Origin: Molanna angustata
Lineage: Eukaryota > Arthropoda > Insecta > Trichoptera > Molannidae
Reading direction: 5' to 3'
NCBI GenBank assembly: GCA_963576475.1
Contig: OY754987.1
Coordinates: 12,074,347-12,138,346, forward strand
DNA: 64,000 nucleotides
Shown here: in pieces, positions 30,190 to 41,394 of the stretch
Layout: each line of letters begins with the position of its first letter
Position numbering within the stretch: the stretch's first letter is position 1
Program-made: the position numbers and the translations under genes
The notes under the pieces: generated by a model
What the model was told of the DNA's origin: nothing
What the model saw: the letters and a program-made list of their open reading frames with translations, nothing else
The model's database searches: none

Positions 30190-30685
30190 TTAAATGAAAG
30201 TGAATGCCTTGAGGTGGTTTGGACATATTGAAAGAATGAACTATGAACGACTGACCAAAAATATATACATGGGTGTAAGAGATGGAGTGAATAGTAGAGG
30301 TCGCCCCAGAAAGGGATGGCATGACCATTGTTCAAATATAAAAAGTTCTAACAATCGACGAGCATGTGTGAGACGATGATATAAATGTAGATGGGTCGAT
30401 GGCAGAACTAGTAATCCACTGGGCTAGTAATCCAGTGGTCGCGAGTTCGAATCCTGCCTCGACCGATTTCGTTCACTTATAGCACAAGCATTTACATGCT
30501 TATTTTAGGGAACGTAGGAAGATATATATGTACTTGTTTAACAAAGACATATTCATTTAAAAAAAACTTTTAGCCAAAAAAAGGAAGCCAAAAATGTGTG
30601 CAAAAATAGAGAAGTATGGCGCCCGGTTCTCTCTGCTTACCCCGTAAGGGACATGGCGTGATGGTATGTATGTATGTATTATGTT
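30190..30685 (+). pseudogene. RTE-like LINE 3' end split by a SINE-C
   Basis: The left part (30190-30388) reads MKVNALRWFGHIERMNYERL, TKNIYMGVRDGVNSRGRPRK and RRACVRR. The right part (30585-30685) reads NVCKNREVWRPVLSAYPVRD and ends GGCGTGATGGTATGTATGTA. Removing 30389-30584 restores the colinear YPVRDMA-family sequence. The TATG tail marks the true 3' end. Confidence 0.8.
30389..30565 (+). mobile_element. SINE-C inside the RTE fragment
   Basis: Starts ATGGGTCGATGGCAGA, with the AGTAATCCAGTGGTCGCGAG arm and B box GAGTTCGAATCCTGCC. An internal duplication of the GTAATCCA arm is present (30409-30434). The body ends AAGACATATTCATTTAAAAA. It interrupts the LINE frame right after the AATGTAGATG codons. 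Confidence 0.8.
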
Positions 30686-30689
30686 CAAA

Positions 30690-31309
30690 ATAACCATCTG
30701 AATCAGTCAATATCAATGATTTGTAAAAGTTCAAAATCAACTTCATAAAACTGTGCTGTGTTCAACCTACATAAGTCGTCAAGAATCAAGAGTTTTTTTT
30801 TATCTTGAGTTAAAACATATTTTGTGGCAAATGACTACGCAATAATACATTTACGTGCCAGTAAAATGTTCATGGTGTTGACATATCGATTCTCAATTAC
30901 CCACAAACTTGTCTTTACCCAGAATGAAATATTGATACTAACATAGCATCGTTTTACGAGTAAATGTATGATACCTTCGATATTTTTACCATTTTAACCC
31001 CATTCACCTTGACACGTGAAACGCAAACATAGCAAGCGTCGTGTAAATATTAAATGACATGAAATTTTAGTAATATTGAATTGTGGCCAACACTTCACAA
31101 CATGTCTATGTTGTATTTGTTTCTCTTCTAATTTTTTTTTATTATTATATATACCAAAACCTACTCTAGGCTTTACGTTGCCAAGGTTGATTTGGACATA
31201 TTGCCTTGTGACAATAAAACCACGTTTAAAAGTTCAACAGGTTCTGTGTCGAAAATGTAGAAATTAATTCAAAAATTAACAAATAAAATTTAAAAAAAAA
31301 TCATTTGCA
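30690..31309. other. No recognised feature
   Basis: AT-rich unique sequence and no supported frames. Confidence 0.4.
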
Positions 31310-31990
31310 CCATGACAATGCCAAGTCATCATCATCACTGGCACTACAGTCCGCTACGGACCCTGGCCTCCTCCATAAATCGTCTCCAACTCTCCCTATC
31401 CACGGCCAGTCTTCTCCAACTCCGGGACAGGTGTCTAATACCTTTTTTAGGAATACGGTCACTATCCATCCGTCAAACATGTCCAAACCAACGTAGGCGT
31501 TGAATTTAAAAAAAATTGGACCACATTCGTTTTGTTGTACATTGCCTTTAGATTTTGATTAGGTATACCGTATTCTCCAGGACTCTCCATCGTTAGTTGG
31601 GCCAAAAATTTTCCTTAATATCTTCTTTTCAAACACCAATAACATATTTTCGTCCTTTTTAGTCACTGCCCAACATTCAGCTCCGTATATCAGGACTGGT
31701 CGGTGAAGAGTTTTGCATATAAGGACCTTAGTATTTCGCGAGATCAGTCTTGACTTGAGGAGTTTGAGTAGCCCGTAGTAACATCTATTAGCCACTGCAA
31801 TCCTCGCTTTAATTTCCATGCTGATGTTATCGTCAGAGGTGAACAATGATCCCAGGTAGATGAAGAATACAACCGATTCTACTCAATGATCACCCACCAG
31901 TATCTCCTCATTCTCTCTCGTTGGAGTATTATTTTGAGGAGCTTTCTTCGCTGAAATATTTAGTCTTACAAGTATTGATCTTGCCAAGTC
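31310..31990 (-). pseudogene. RTE LINE C-terminal fragment, minus strand
   Basis: The minus frame 31846-31559 reads DNISMEIKARIAVANRCYYG, LKLLKSRLISRNTKVLICKT, RPVLIYGAECWAVTKKDENM and KILRKIFGPTNDGESWRIRY. Further 3', 31500-31310 gives RWFGHV and LWRRFMEEARVRSGL, matching the HSGL end of the copy at 38790-39153. The middle is partly deleted. It ends in a TGATGATGATG-like tract at about 31325-31340. Confidence 0.8.
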
Positions 31991-32009
31991 ACCTTGGCAA
32001 AACGTTCGG

Positions 32010-32130
32010 TCGTTATTTTATTTATTTATTTTTATTGATTTACAGAACCAACAGTTTACATTATAAATTTACAGTAGCTACGTTATATGAATCAAGTTAC
32101 AAACCTTTTACAGGTTCTTTTAAATAATTA
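32010..32130 (-). mobile_element. LINE 3' tail, minus strand
   Basis: TTTTATTTATTTATTTTTAT followed by GATTTACAGAACCAACAG resembles the ATAAATAAA tails of the jockey/CR1-like LINEs read in reverse (compare 14604-14650 and 35180-35220). No protein part is recognisable. Confidence 0.4.
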
Positions 32131-32170
32131 AATTTAAACAAAGTAATATATTTAACAGTTAAAAAAAAAA

Positions 32171-32223
32171 TTGTGGAAAAATACCTATTTATTTATTGTA
32201 TTAATAAGTATTTTTCCACAAAT
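32171..32223. repeat. Hairpin
   Basis: TTGTGGAAAAATAC (32172) pairs with GTATTTTTCCACAA (about 32207-32220) across an AT-rich centre. Confidence 0.8.
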
Positions 32224-33712
32224 TTGATTTACATACAAATTATAAAGTTTTTTTTGTTTCATTTGGACCTTGAATGCTGAAACAACTCTGCGAAATCGTT
32301 CGCTCATGATGAATCGAATTTTTATGCACGTTGACCGTCGTGCCATAATAGCATATACATTGTAGTAAATAGCACTTTTCAAAGTATCTACAATACCTAC
32401 AATGTCTACATGATACCAGTTGACTTTTTTTTAAATCATGTCATCAACTATAGCATTATTGTGGAAAATATAAAACATTATTTTTCTATACTCTATCGTC
32501 TGAAATTTAATTTCCTTTAGAACGTTCATTAAAATATTTAACGATTCCGTGTCCATGGCGTATTTGTTATTTGTATGGTATTCAATTAATGTAATTGACT
32601 AGACATTTCATGCACGACCTATCCCATTTAACCAACATGCTTGTGTATTATTAAACATAATATATTTTCACTAGAGTGTAATAAATATACTTACCCGTGT
32701 AATATTTATAGCAAACAATTTTTACTCTCCACTTCTATGAAGTAGTGTAGAGTATCGATTCCACAATTTAAAAGCTTATTTAAAACATCATTCCCTATAC
32801 AGGACGATAGAGTTATGAACTCTCTCGATAGAGTTATGAACTCGTTCGAGAGAGGAGTAACGTATTTCTAACATTTCCATATAAGTTGATATTAACGTTA
32901 CAAAAGAGTATCTTACTAAAATAATTACATCCTTAAAGTGTGCAATTGCATATTATACAAAAAAAAAGTTATTAGTAATTATTACACCGTGAAAAAATAC
33001 ATCTTGCCTGATCAAGTATCACCAAAAATGTGCCCATTTAATTTTTTTTTTTAATTTTTAGTGATCTGTCAGATTTCTAAAACATTATTAGATAATTATA
33101 TATATTTATTAATTATTTTTTTCTGATTTAACATATTAAAAATAAAACAATATTAAAACATGATAAATACATACAAAAAACAAGAAGAGAAAAGAAAGAA
33201 ATATATATACCTATCAAATAATTAATTAAAATAAAAAGTTAGGTAGGTACTACGTACTAACTTTTTACCACAAAAATACTATCATACAATAATTGATATT
33301 CTTTCCAAAAAACTAAAAATTCAGATAATAGCATTTTAAATATGACAAATACATACAACAAAGTAAAATGATCAAAAGAAACGGAAATTGCATAAAATTA
33401 TATTTAAAATAAAACAAAAACAAAAAGTATTATAAAAAAAACTAAAATGCCATGAATAAAATGCTTAAAAAGTATATATTATGAACCTTATAAAGATGCC
33501 AAAACAGATTAGGTATACATATATATAAAAAAAAATAATAAATGATGTAACAAATTAAAAAATCATTACTAACATCCAGTTAGCACTTAAAAATGCAGAT
33601 AACAAAGAGAAAAATATGAATCCCAAATAAACAGAGAGCTCCATACAAATTAATATTGAATTATTATATATATTTTAAGATATTTATAGATTATTGTGAT
33701 TAATAGAGCATT
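32224..33712. other. AT-rich, no recognised gene
   Basis: Includes a family T hairpin remnant at 32720-32760 (TTTACTCTCCACTTCTATGA) and a small hairpin AAAAGTTAG/CTAACTTTT at 33235-33266. From 32930 to 33660 the sequence is extremely A/T rich and looks like decayed LINE 3' UTR. Confidence 0.45.
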
Positions 33713-34345
33713 GTGTTAACGCGTTTTCTATGGACATTTTTCCATTACTTCTCTATAATCTCTATATACGCCAGCGGCGCAATATACACATTTTGTCACT
33801 ATTGTACAATATTCTCTCGAACCCAAACCTGCCACAGTACCTCAAAAGCAAATTCACTTATTTATCCAATCATGGACTTCCACTCCGATCTGCTGAACGT
33901 ACAACACTATCCATACCTATCCATAATACAGAATTTCTCAGCTCTTCGTTCGAAGTACAATCAGCAAGATTATGGAATAGCCTTAGTCCGAATATTGCGT
34001 CGTCTAACTCACTTAGTATTTTCAAGAAAAAACTAAAGAAGGAATATTTATCCTTGAACACCTGATCCCGATTTCCTCTCCTGTCCTTACCATATCCCTT
34101 TTCTTGCTATGAATTATTATTTTTTTTTTTTTGTTGTTTTAATAGTATTTAAGTATTATACGTATTTTCTTTGATTTCTTTTACTCTTTTTTATTTGCTG
34201 TTGTACATATACAATGTTGTCATACTTTGTAATCTGGTTGGTTGGAAGAAATTGCCTAATGGCAATAAGCCCGCCAGTGTACAATTATATTTGTTTATAT
34301 TATGTACAAGAAGATGTATAAATAAATAAAATAAATAAATAAAAT
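33713..34345 (+). pseudogene. Jockey/CR1-like LINE C-terminus and 3' end
   Basis: The frame 33730-34065 has LYIRQRRNIHILSLLYNILS, LPLRSAERTTLSIPIHNTEF and SARLWNSLSPNIASSNSLSI before FKKKLKKEYLSL. This is the typical polymerase tail (xRLWNSLPxxI...FKKxLK). It is followed by a 3' UTR and the terminal block GGTTGGAAGAAATTGCCTAA, TGGCAATAAGCCCGCCAG (34241-34278), and an ATAAATAAATAAA tail. It is 5' truncated in the C-terminal domain. The same 3' end occurs at 3205 (minus). Confidence 0.8.
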
Positions 34346-34429
34346 AATTTGATATGATATAATTTTCAATATTTTATGTTTGAATAAGTCTTTTTTTATT
34401 TCCGTTTAACTAGGATTAACCAAAAAATG

Positions 34430-35170
34430 TACTTTCTTTATTTAATCATTTACGGCATATGCCCTTTACTAGCGTACATAGAAAAACACAATCACAGAAA
34501 ATAATACAATAATAAAGTTACATATAAAAAAGGAAAAAATTAAAAACATAATAAAACAGAAGGAAGTAAAAAATAAACAATAACATAATTGAATTACAGT
34601 CTTCTTTCCTTTCCATTAAATTGTATACCTACATATAAAAATGCAAACCAGAAAATTACACATTTTATTGGAGGGTGTGTTTTTGTAAATGTTTCAATAA
34701 AGTGTCCTTATAGTCCTTAATAGAGTGAAAGTATACATCAATCAGATAACCATAATCATTGCCCAACCGATGAATTCTGTTAATTGGTGAGTTACGCAAA
34801 TAATTAGTGTTGGACATCTTATATAGGAATGTTATAATTTGGCGGGTATTCCTTGTTGGAATATGTTACTGTATGTATCTGACTAATGAGGTAAAATAAG
34901 AGGAGCTAAATTGATTATTTCAAAGAGAAGCATGAGATCAGTGACTTCATCAAGATGCATTATTTTATTTTGCATGCATGTTAATGAAGTTGATTTTTGT
35001 TCTTTGTGTGATTCAAATAAGATTCACGATTTCAGACAAGGAACTGAACTGATAGAATTAAAAGTTAATTTGCAGCATTTAATTTTTTACTTCGTTTACT
35101 TGGCAAGTAATTTATTTGCGATAAAATACGTAGTTAGTGCATACTGTGTTAATAATACGACACCTTTACA
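34430..35170. other. No recognised gene
   Basis: AT-rich. The 106-codon frame at 34911-35231 has no recognisable similarity and ends in the poly-T of the next LINE. Confidence 0.4.
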
Positions 35171-35179
35171 AGTTTTTTT

Positions 35180-35720
35180 TTTTTTTATTTATTTATTTGT
35201 TAATTTACACAATTTACTTTTGGTTATATAAATTTTGCCCTAAACTGTATGAACAGTTTGTCAGTGCAAGCTACTCTCGTACACTATAATTACATATATT
35301 GTTAATCAACCATCAATATGTCTACACATATATAGAACATTATTATTTTTTTACCATTTTACAATGAGAATAAAGCACAAACAGAACAAAATAAAGTAAA
35401 TTAAAAACACAGGAATGAAAACAAGGCAAATCAGAACAAATATAAAAACATCGAAAGCAATGAAAATTAAGCATGTTAGATGTAAAATTGTTATAAAGAG
35501 ATTTTTATTTTTTTCTTGTCTTTCATCATAGTACCCAGTATATGTTTAGGTAGTTTATTGAATAATTTCCGTATTATTTTTGCCTTAGTTCTGTCACCGT
35601 AAAAGTTATTTGTTTTTGGTATTGTCAGTAAGTCGTTTGTTATTTGTCGAGTTGTATATTTGTGAGTTATCTTTAATTTAACGGTCTTACTTATTAGATT
35701 TCGTTAATAGCTTACTAAAC
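35180..35720 (-). pseudogene. LINE 3' part, minus strand
   Basis: The left end is the reversed tail TTTTTATTTATTTATTTG (35190). On the minus strand a degraded frame reads LFNKLPKHILGTMMKDKKK and NNFTSNMLNFHCF, a weak WNxLPxxI-type ending. The assignment rests on this motif plus the tail. Confidence 0.5.
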
Positions 35721-36371
35721 GCGCAACTAGATAAGCACGACTAAAATAGTTAAGATCGGTATTAAAAAATATTACTTATAAACGTATACTAAGATATGAC
35801 TTACTAGTTCACTAAATTGTTCACGAACACCCTCATTTATTTTTTTCATATGGTCACATTGGCTTCACAGATGTCAAAAAATAGAAAATTGCATGTAATT
35901 TTTGGATAGCTGACATCGAAAAATGAAAACGAAAACCGCGTTGTGCCGTGTTGAGTCAAATTAAACACGTTTGCGATGAAGAATAACAAGGAAAATCGTT
36001 ATAAGTATTAAATTTTTCTGTCAATCTCAAATATGCGTCGGAACATATGTGAAAGATCCGCCATTTTGAAATATTTGTTATGACGCGTTAGTCAAGCGTT
36101 AAACAACCTCTCGACCTGTCTTAACTTGACGTATATGAAATTAAGGCGTAATAAAGATAGTCACGGTTTATAAGTAAACTTTTACGTTAATCACGCTCTA
36201 TTACCAGGTACTACAGATAGTTTACGTTTATAAGTAAGACGGTAAGTATTTATACCTATATAACGTCCTATGACTTGAAACGTATATCAAGCTGAATGAA
36301 CTTATATTTAAATAGATTTAATTGCATTTTAGATTGCTTAAGAGTGTAATTTATATAGCGAATTGCAGGTC
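35721..36371. other. No recognised feature
   Basis: Contains GATCCGCCATTTTGAAATAT near 36056, reminiscent of the CCGCCATTTT block at 9233, but nothing coding. Confidence 0.4.
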
Positions 36372-37653
36372 CTCTACTACAGGGATGGCGAACCTTTGGC
36401 ACGCGTGCCACAGGTGGCATATGAGACGTTTTTGCATGAAACGCGAAGATAGACAAAAAAATAAAATTAATTAAAAGTATGTTGATTGCTTTCGGATGCT
36501 GAATATATTAAATGATATCAATTTTGCGTGTTCATTGTCAGACAACGCTCACATATCCAATGTTACTAAAACAAGTTGTACTTTGAATGGATATGTTTAG
36601 ATAACTCACTTTGCAAGATCGAATAAAAGTACAAACTTTCATATGAACCATGGGAATGTAAATAAAATATAAATTTACACTGCGTAAATATATGTATGTA
36701 AGAGTTGATTTAGAGATATCGAGTGTAGGTGGAAACTGTAAGAATGAGTGGTCTTTTATTTTTCTGTTGGTATACTCGCGCATTCTCAACGCGCAGACAT
36801 ACCAACCTAATATAGGCATTTCAATGTTGTCACAATACAAAAGATTCAAAAACGTTCTTCAAATAGTATAAAAAATTCAAAATATATTTAAATAGCCATG
36901 TGTATTTTCTTCGTTCATCAATAGTTTCGCAAACGACGGAAATGAAGGATATAACGACATTCTTCATGCATTAATAGATCGCATTGTTTAATACTTCCCG
37001 CATGGTGCTAGTCCCCCAGGGTGATATTTTTTTGTTATAAACATCGCTCCCGGCACGAGCCGTTCCGAATAGCAATTTTTTCGTCGACTTATTCCTGTGA
37101 ATCATTATTTTATTCAATAAACTTTATTACATCAGAAATAAGAAGTAGACTTACAGACGAAAGTACTAATGCTTGTAGTCTATTAAAAGCTACCAGCTAA
37201 GAACCCGATATATAAAATTTGGCATCGAGCATCCAACAACAAAAATCTCACTAATAATCAAGTTTTGATGGTTCTACATTTTTTTTTATTAAGTCTATTT
37301 TTTATCATTTCTTTTATTTTGCCATTAATAAGTAGGTACCTACTTAATTATTTTTTCGTTCTATTAATGCCTTGTTTATTTATTTATTTATTAATTTGGG
37401 AAGCCAACAGCTCATTTTCATTTTTTTATAATATAAATTTTAACATAGAATTCACAACCAATAACAAGCCTTCCATCAATAACAAGAAATTTCTGTAAAC
37501 AACTCATGTTTCATGTTATTTATATTTTAAAGCTGAAGTAACACAAACATTTTATGCATATTTATTTCCATGGCATGTGGCACGCGATATATTATTATAT
37601 TGAAAAAAAATTGGAATTCAGGCACAAAAAGGTTCGCCATCCCTGCTCTACTA
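36372..37653. mobile_element. hAT-type DNA transposon, non-autonomous, with 8-bp target duplication
   Basis: The element is 36380-37645. The left end CAGGGATGGCGAACCTTTGG and the right end AAAGGTTCGCCATCCCTG are TIRs of about 18 bp. Perfect 8-bp duplications CTCTACTA flank it (36372-36379 and 37646-37653). An 8-bp duplication plus a CAGGG...GGCxAAC terminus is diagnostic of the hAT superfamily, Charlie-like. Next to the TIRs are GGCACGCGTGCCA (36400) and GGCACGCGATAT (37578). No transposase frame remains in the 1266 bp. A TTTATTTATTTATT tract at 37376-37392 may mark a nested LINE tail. Confidence 0.9.
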
Positions 37654-37961
37654 GATGCAGATAATTCAGAAACAGCTTATACCCACTTCAAGAAACAATC
37701 TTAGAATATGTCAAGAGTGGATAAATATTTTTCCTTGGATGCACTGTGAATATTTCATTCGTATAAAAATGAAGAGCTATTTATTACATGTTTTGATATA
37801 ACGAAGGCCACCAATTAATAACAAGTATAATATTGAAGTTTATGTGATTTCGATGACATCCCTTAACATTTTTTAAAAAGCATTTCAACAAACTTGAATG
37901 TTAACCGAATATATTTTTAAAAACATATACGCAAAATTTGTTTTTTTTTGCCAAATTTCTG

Positions 37962-38340
37962 GCGCAGTTCAGGGGTGAAATCTATACGGGACACTGTCAC
38001 CTCATTTATAAGGACTGTTGCTTTCTGTTTACAAATAAACCAATTTTTCAAAAGATGACATTACAAAAAATGTTTCTTCGTTACTTCATAGGTGGCAATA
38101 GTAATTATGTCTTATTTTCAGGTGAATTGTTTCACATTATTCAAATATATAGAACTTTCAAAAATTACATTGATAAGGGAAATCAATAAGAAGGCATGAT
38201 TTGTGAACGTTGCGCAAGAGCATAAAGTGATCACGTAAACCAGCCGATGACAGGTCGTTAGCCCTGTAGGTTCCTTGAGTTCCTGGTTCTTCTATAATAT
38301 CCCAACTTCGCCTCTATTGAGATTTTAAAAAGTTTGAATA
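37962..38340 (-). mobile_element. Family N element, minus strand
   Basis: Contains CTGGCGCAGTTCAGGGGTGA at the left, then ACATTGATAAGGGAAATCAA (38169), AAGAAGGCATGATTTGTGAA, CGTTGCGCAAGAGCATAAAG and GATGACAGGTCGTTAGCCCT. It ends with CGCCTCTATTGAGAT at 38310-38324. The order is the reverse of 3612-4090. The block at 38169-38195 is the source-like match for the 61-bp minisatellite at 59937. Confidence 0.75.
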
Positions 38341-38560
38341 AAAAAACTTGAATGGGTTCAAAATGCTTGTGTCATTTTGAAAACTTCTTTTTATTTTATA
38401 AATCCTTTATCATAAATTAAACAAGTAAATACAAAAATTAAAACTCCCTTATCTTATTTTTCTTCACGTTAAAATGAAGAACAAGTGAAATTAATGAAAA
38501 CTGAAATCGATCTTATAACGACATAAATATTGCCTGAATAGAATGCAACATGTATAGCAG
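38341..38560. other. No recognised feature
   Basis: Short AT-rich unique stretch between two MITEs. Confidence 0.35.
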
Positions 38561-38561
38561 T

Positions 38562-38767
38562 CTAAGGCTGAGTTGTTTTAACAAAAGTATCAGGAATACC
38601 TTGTATAGTTAAAATACTATGATTTCATAAAATTGTCCAAAATTGTATCGTTTGGTGGCATTAGATTTCTATGAAACAACCCAAAGTATTGCGCGATTTT
38701 ATGATATCAAAGTATTTTTACTATACTTTTACTTTGATCTTTGTTCGAGAAACACAGCCTAAGACTA
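38562..38767. mobile_element. PIF/Harbinger-type MITE
   Basis: A palindromic element of about 200 bp. The left end GGCTGAGTTGTTTTAACAAA and right end GAGAAACACAGCC are inverted repeats, continued inward by AAAATACTATGATTTCATAA and TTATGATATCAAAGTATTTT. TAA lies on each side (38564-38566 and 38762-38764), fitting the 3-bp TWA duplication of the superfamily. A second copy is at 50225-50432. Confidence 0.7.
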
Positions 38768-38789
38768 AACAAACTGAAGGATGCATAGC

Positions 38790-39160
38790 AAGTTTTGAGA
38801 GAAGGATCTTTTGAACGATCTATGGGCCAATAACGGTTGGCATCGTCGATACAACAGGAAGATACATGAGATCTATAGAGAGCCCGATGTGATCAGTTCC
38901 ATCAAAATAGGCTGCTTGAGATGGGCTGGTCACTGGTCACATAATATGAATGAACGATTACACTCCCACAAAACGCCTCACACTCCCTGTACCACAAGGT
39001 CGAAGGAGACCCGGAAGACCAAGGATTCGATGGATGGACAGTGTCGATGCGGATACATCCGCAGCAGATATAAGAAATTGGAGAACGAAGCCAGCAGATA
39101 GACGGGAATGGAAGAGACTCCTGGATTCAGCCAAGGCCCACTCAGGGCTATAATGATGAA
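38790..39160 (+). pseudogene. RTE LINE C-terminus (HSGL family)
   Basis: Joined frames read LLNDLWANNGWHRRYNRKIH, EIYREPDVISSIKIGCLRWA and GHWSHNMNERL, then in the next frame RLTLPVPQGRRRPGRPRIRW, MDSVDADTSAADIRNWRTKP and REWKRLLDSAKAHSGL, ending at the stop 39151-39153. This is the full C-terminal region of an RTE-type protein with one frameshift near 38955. Confidence 0.85.
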
Positions 39161-39413
39161 GTATAGCAGTCTCAAATCAAGATCAGAAAAAAAATTCATC
39201 TTTTCGTTTATAAGACTTGTTGGTCTGTAATTTTAAAACTCTGCCTCCTGAGATGACTTTGACTATCCTTTTATCTCTTGATATCCTCCATCATTTTTTA
39301 TTCAATTTTATCAAAACATTTAATGAATCATTGTGGATCATTATAGTTTCAGAGGTCTACTGGTCGGGAAGTTAGTTAAAAATCGATTGTAAAATTCCAG
39401 TTCAGACAGACAA

Positions 39414-39903
39414 GTGATTCAACTGTCGATTTGTTCGAGAGAATTAACATAATTCTCTTAATTATTATGTAAGCATCTTTATTCTATGTGTTTCTCTGAA
39501 TATTGTGTGTACATTATATTTTAAACTTTTATTTTAAATAACCTTATAATTCAATTCTCTTAATGAATCGACAGTATTTAGCAAAGAAGCGTGTATGAAG
39601 GAACATTTTGTATGTAGGAACATTTTGTATGAAGAAACATTTTGTATGAAAGAACATTTTGTATGGTGTGGTGGACTTTTTGCATTCCAAAAACACCAAA
39701 AATACATCATGCTGTTTTCATATTCTGGGTAGAAAAAACAGACTGACCTCCATACTGTCCTATCCTGACATACATATCTACATGTTTTATATAATAAACA
39801 AAATATCTTAAAATATTTATTAATTTATTTGTGTTTACGTATTCTTCAATTACGCATAATATCGCCATCGACAGTTGAATCTCATGTGTTACATGCAACT
39901 AGT
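39414..39903 (-). mobile_element. Family H, internally deleted, with 17-bp tandem repeat
   Basis: Minus orientation: the right end (39862-39903) carries ATCGACAGTTGAATC near GTTACATGCAACTAGT, and the left end (39418) has TTCAACTGTCGATTTG followed by a GAGAATT/AATTCTC hairpin. The middle of the element is deleted. At 39602-39665 the motif AACATTTTGTATG is repeated four times at 17-bp spacing. Confidence 0.7.
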
Positions 39904-40499
39904 GTTAGTAAAAATAGCAAACGAATCAAATCCTTGATTATGTACAATGTAGATACATTTTTGTTTTTTTTATGCGGTCGAATTATATTTTCAGCTGTAG
40001 ACAATTTATGATTTAATTACAGAGTATATTCAGTATGAACTTATTTTGTCTGTGTTGATTCATTAAAATATTCACTCGCCATAATACTATTAATATCACA
40101 AATGTGATAAATTATTTTGCTAAGTAGTGCATCGCATTTTAATTAAAAGATAAAGAGCTTAACGTCGTTATAAAATATATTTCGAAAGGTTTACAGTTTA
40201 ATAACTCTGAAAACTCTTTTGATATAATATATGTCTATTTTAAAAAGATAATATTAAACGTATAAAGGTATCACACATGCATAATTATTTATAACAAATT
40301 AATTATTTTAATTATATTTTCTTAGTTCACGATTCATTAAAGCGGTATCAAAATAAATAATTAGATTCATTATATCCCGTTTCCCAATCTTAGCATCTAA
40401 TGAATATTATGATAAGGTTAATATCTTCATGTACTTTATTAAAGAATAAGTTAGATATCATATAAATATTCATAATAATCAAAAATAGTTTCAATCATG
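39904..40499. other. AT-rich, no recognised feature
   Basis: Unique AT-rich sequence and no supported frames. Confidence 0.4.
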
Positions 40500-40612
40500 T
40501 AGTTTCAGAAGACCAACGAAGAGGTGGAGGGATAGCTGTACCTCAGCTTTACAGAAATATCTTTCTCGAAAAACAGATCTTCGATCTAATATAAGAAGAA
40601 GAAGGAGTTTCA
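40500..40612 (+). pseudogene. RTE LINE extreme 3' end
   Basis: The frame reads RRPTKRWRDSCTSALQ (RPxxRWxD motif), then ends in ATAAGAAGAAGAAGGAG, an RTE-like GAA tail. Confidence 0.5.
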
Positions 40613-40629
40613 ATCATACAAATAATAAA

Positions 40630-41110
40630 TACAAAAATAGTCTTCTACTCCTTAGTATCTCAACTCTCTGTCTGTACCAACTGTTGGGGTCAGCTCTCGT
40701 CTTGCTTAAATTATTGGTCCTACTGTCCTGTATTATGTCACATATTCCATCTCTGCAGTTGATTTCATTTTCACACGATCCAGGATATCTTTGGTGTTCC
40801 TCTGGATGCAAGTCGTGGAAGATCCGTAGAGATTGCTTGCTTTACCATGTGATCTGGTGGTCTGCGTTCATCGTTCCCGTACCATCTCAAATGTATTATC
40901 TATCTTACGATGTGTATCAGTAACGCGTAAGCTTCCACGAATGCGTGAACTTTTTATTTTGTCCCGTTAGGACACTCCATCTGCCCATCTCAGCATATGA
41001 ATTTTAGCAGTTTACAGTTACTTAGTAGGAGTTGTACATTGTCCAGCATTCGGAGCTATAGAGGAGTGCCGATCTGACGATTTTTGGTACACTTTTCCTT
41101 TCAACTTAAA
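40630..41110 (-). pseudogene. LINE C-terminal fragment, minus strand
   Basis: Minus-strand pieces MLRWADGVS, KSSRIRGSLRVTDTHRKIDN, then HPEEHQRYPGSCENEINCRD match the VRNEYIRGSLxV...KL pattern and a divergent C-terminus of RTE-like proteins. It is heavily frameshifted. Confidence 0.5.
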
Positions 41111-41119
41111 AAAAACACA

Positions 41120-41275
41120 ATATTACATACATACCATCACGCCATATCCCTTACGGGGTAAGCAAAGAGAACCGAGCGCCATACTCCTCTATTTTAGCAA
41201 ACATACATTCCTTGCTTCCTTTACATCCATGCATCGTCTCTTACATGCTCGTCGATTATTCAAGCTTCTTTTATT
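41120..41275 (-). pseudogene. YPVRDMA-family RTE 3' end
   Basis: Reads, in reverse, CCATCACGCCATATCCCTTA, then CGGGGTAAGCAAAGAGAACC and GAGCGCCATACTCCTC, matching the terminal 90 bp of 23308 and 30630. The minus peptide is VLFAYPVRDMA in part. An ATACATAC tail marks the 3' end on the left. Confidence 0.75.
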
Positions 41276-41394
41276 AATAATATAATAGTCTAGCAGAATC
41301 CCGAGGAATTGAGATACTGATGTACAAACTGTTGAAATAAAATAATGTTATTGACAAAGTACTTATTTTATTTCATTTATTGAAAGTCATGAAT

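Noticed and set aside
33713..34036. 107-codon frame overlapping the LINE tail
   Set aside because: It is the shadow frame of the true LINE frame 33730-34065, which carries the RLWNSL motif.
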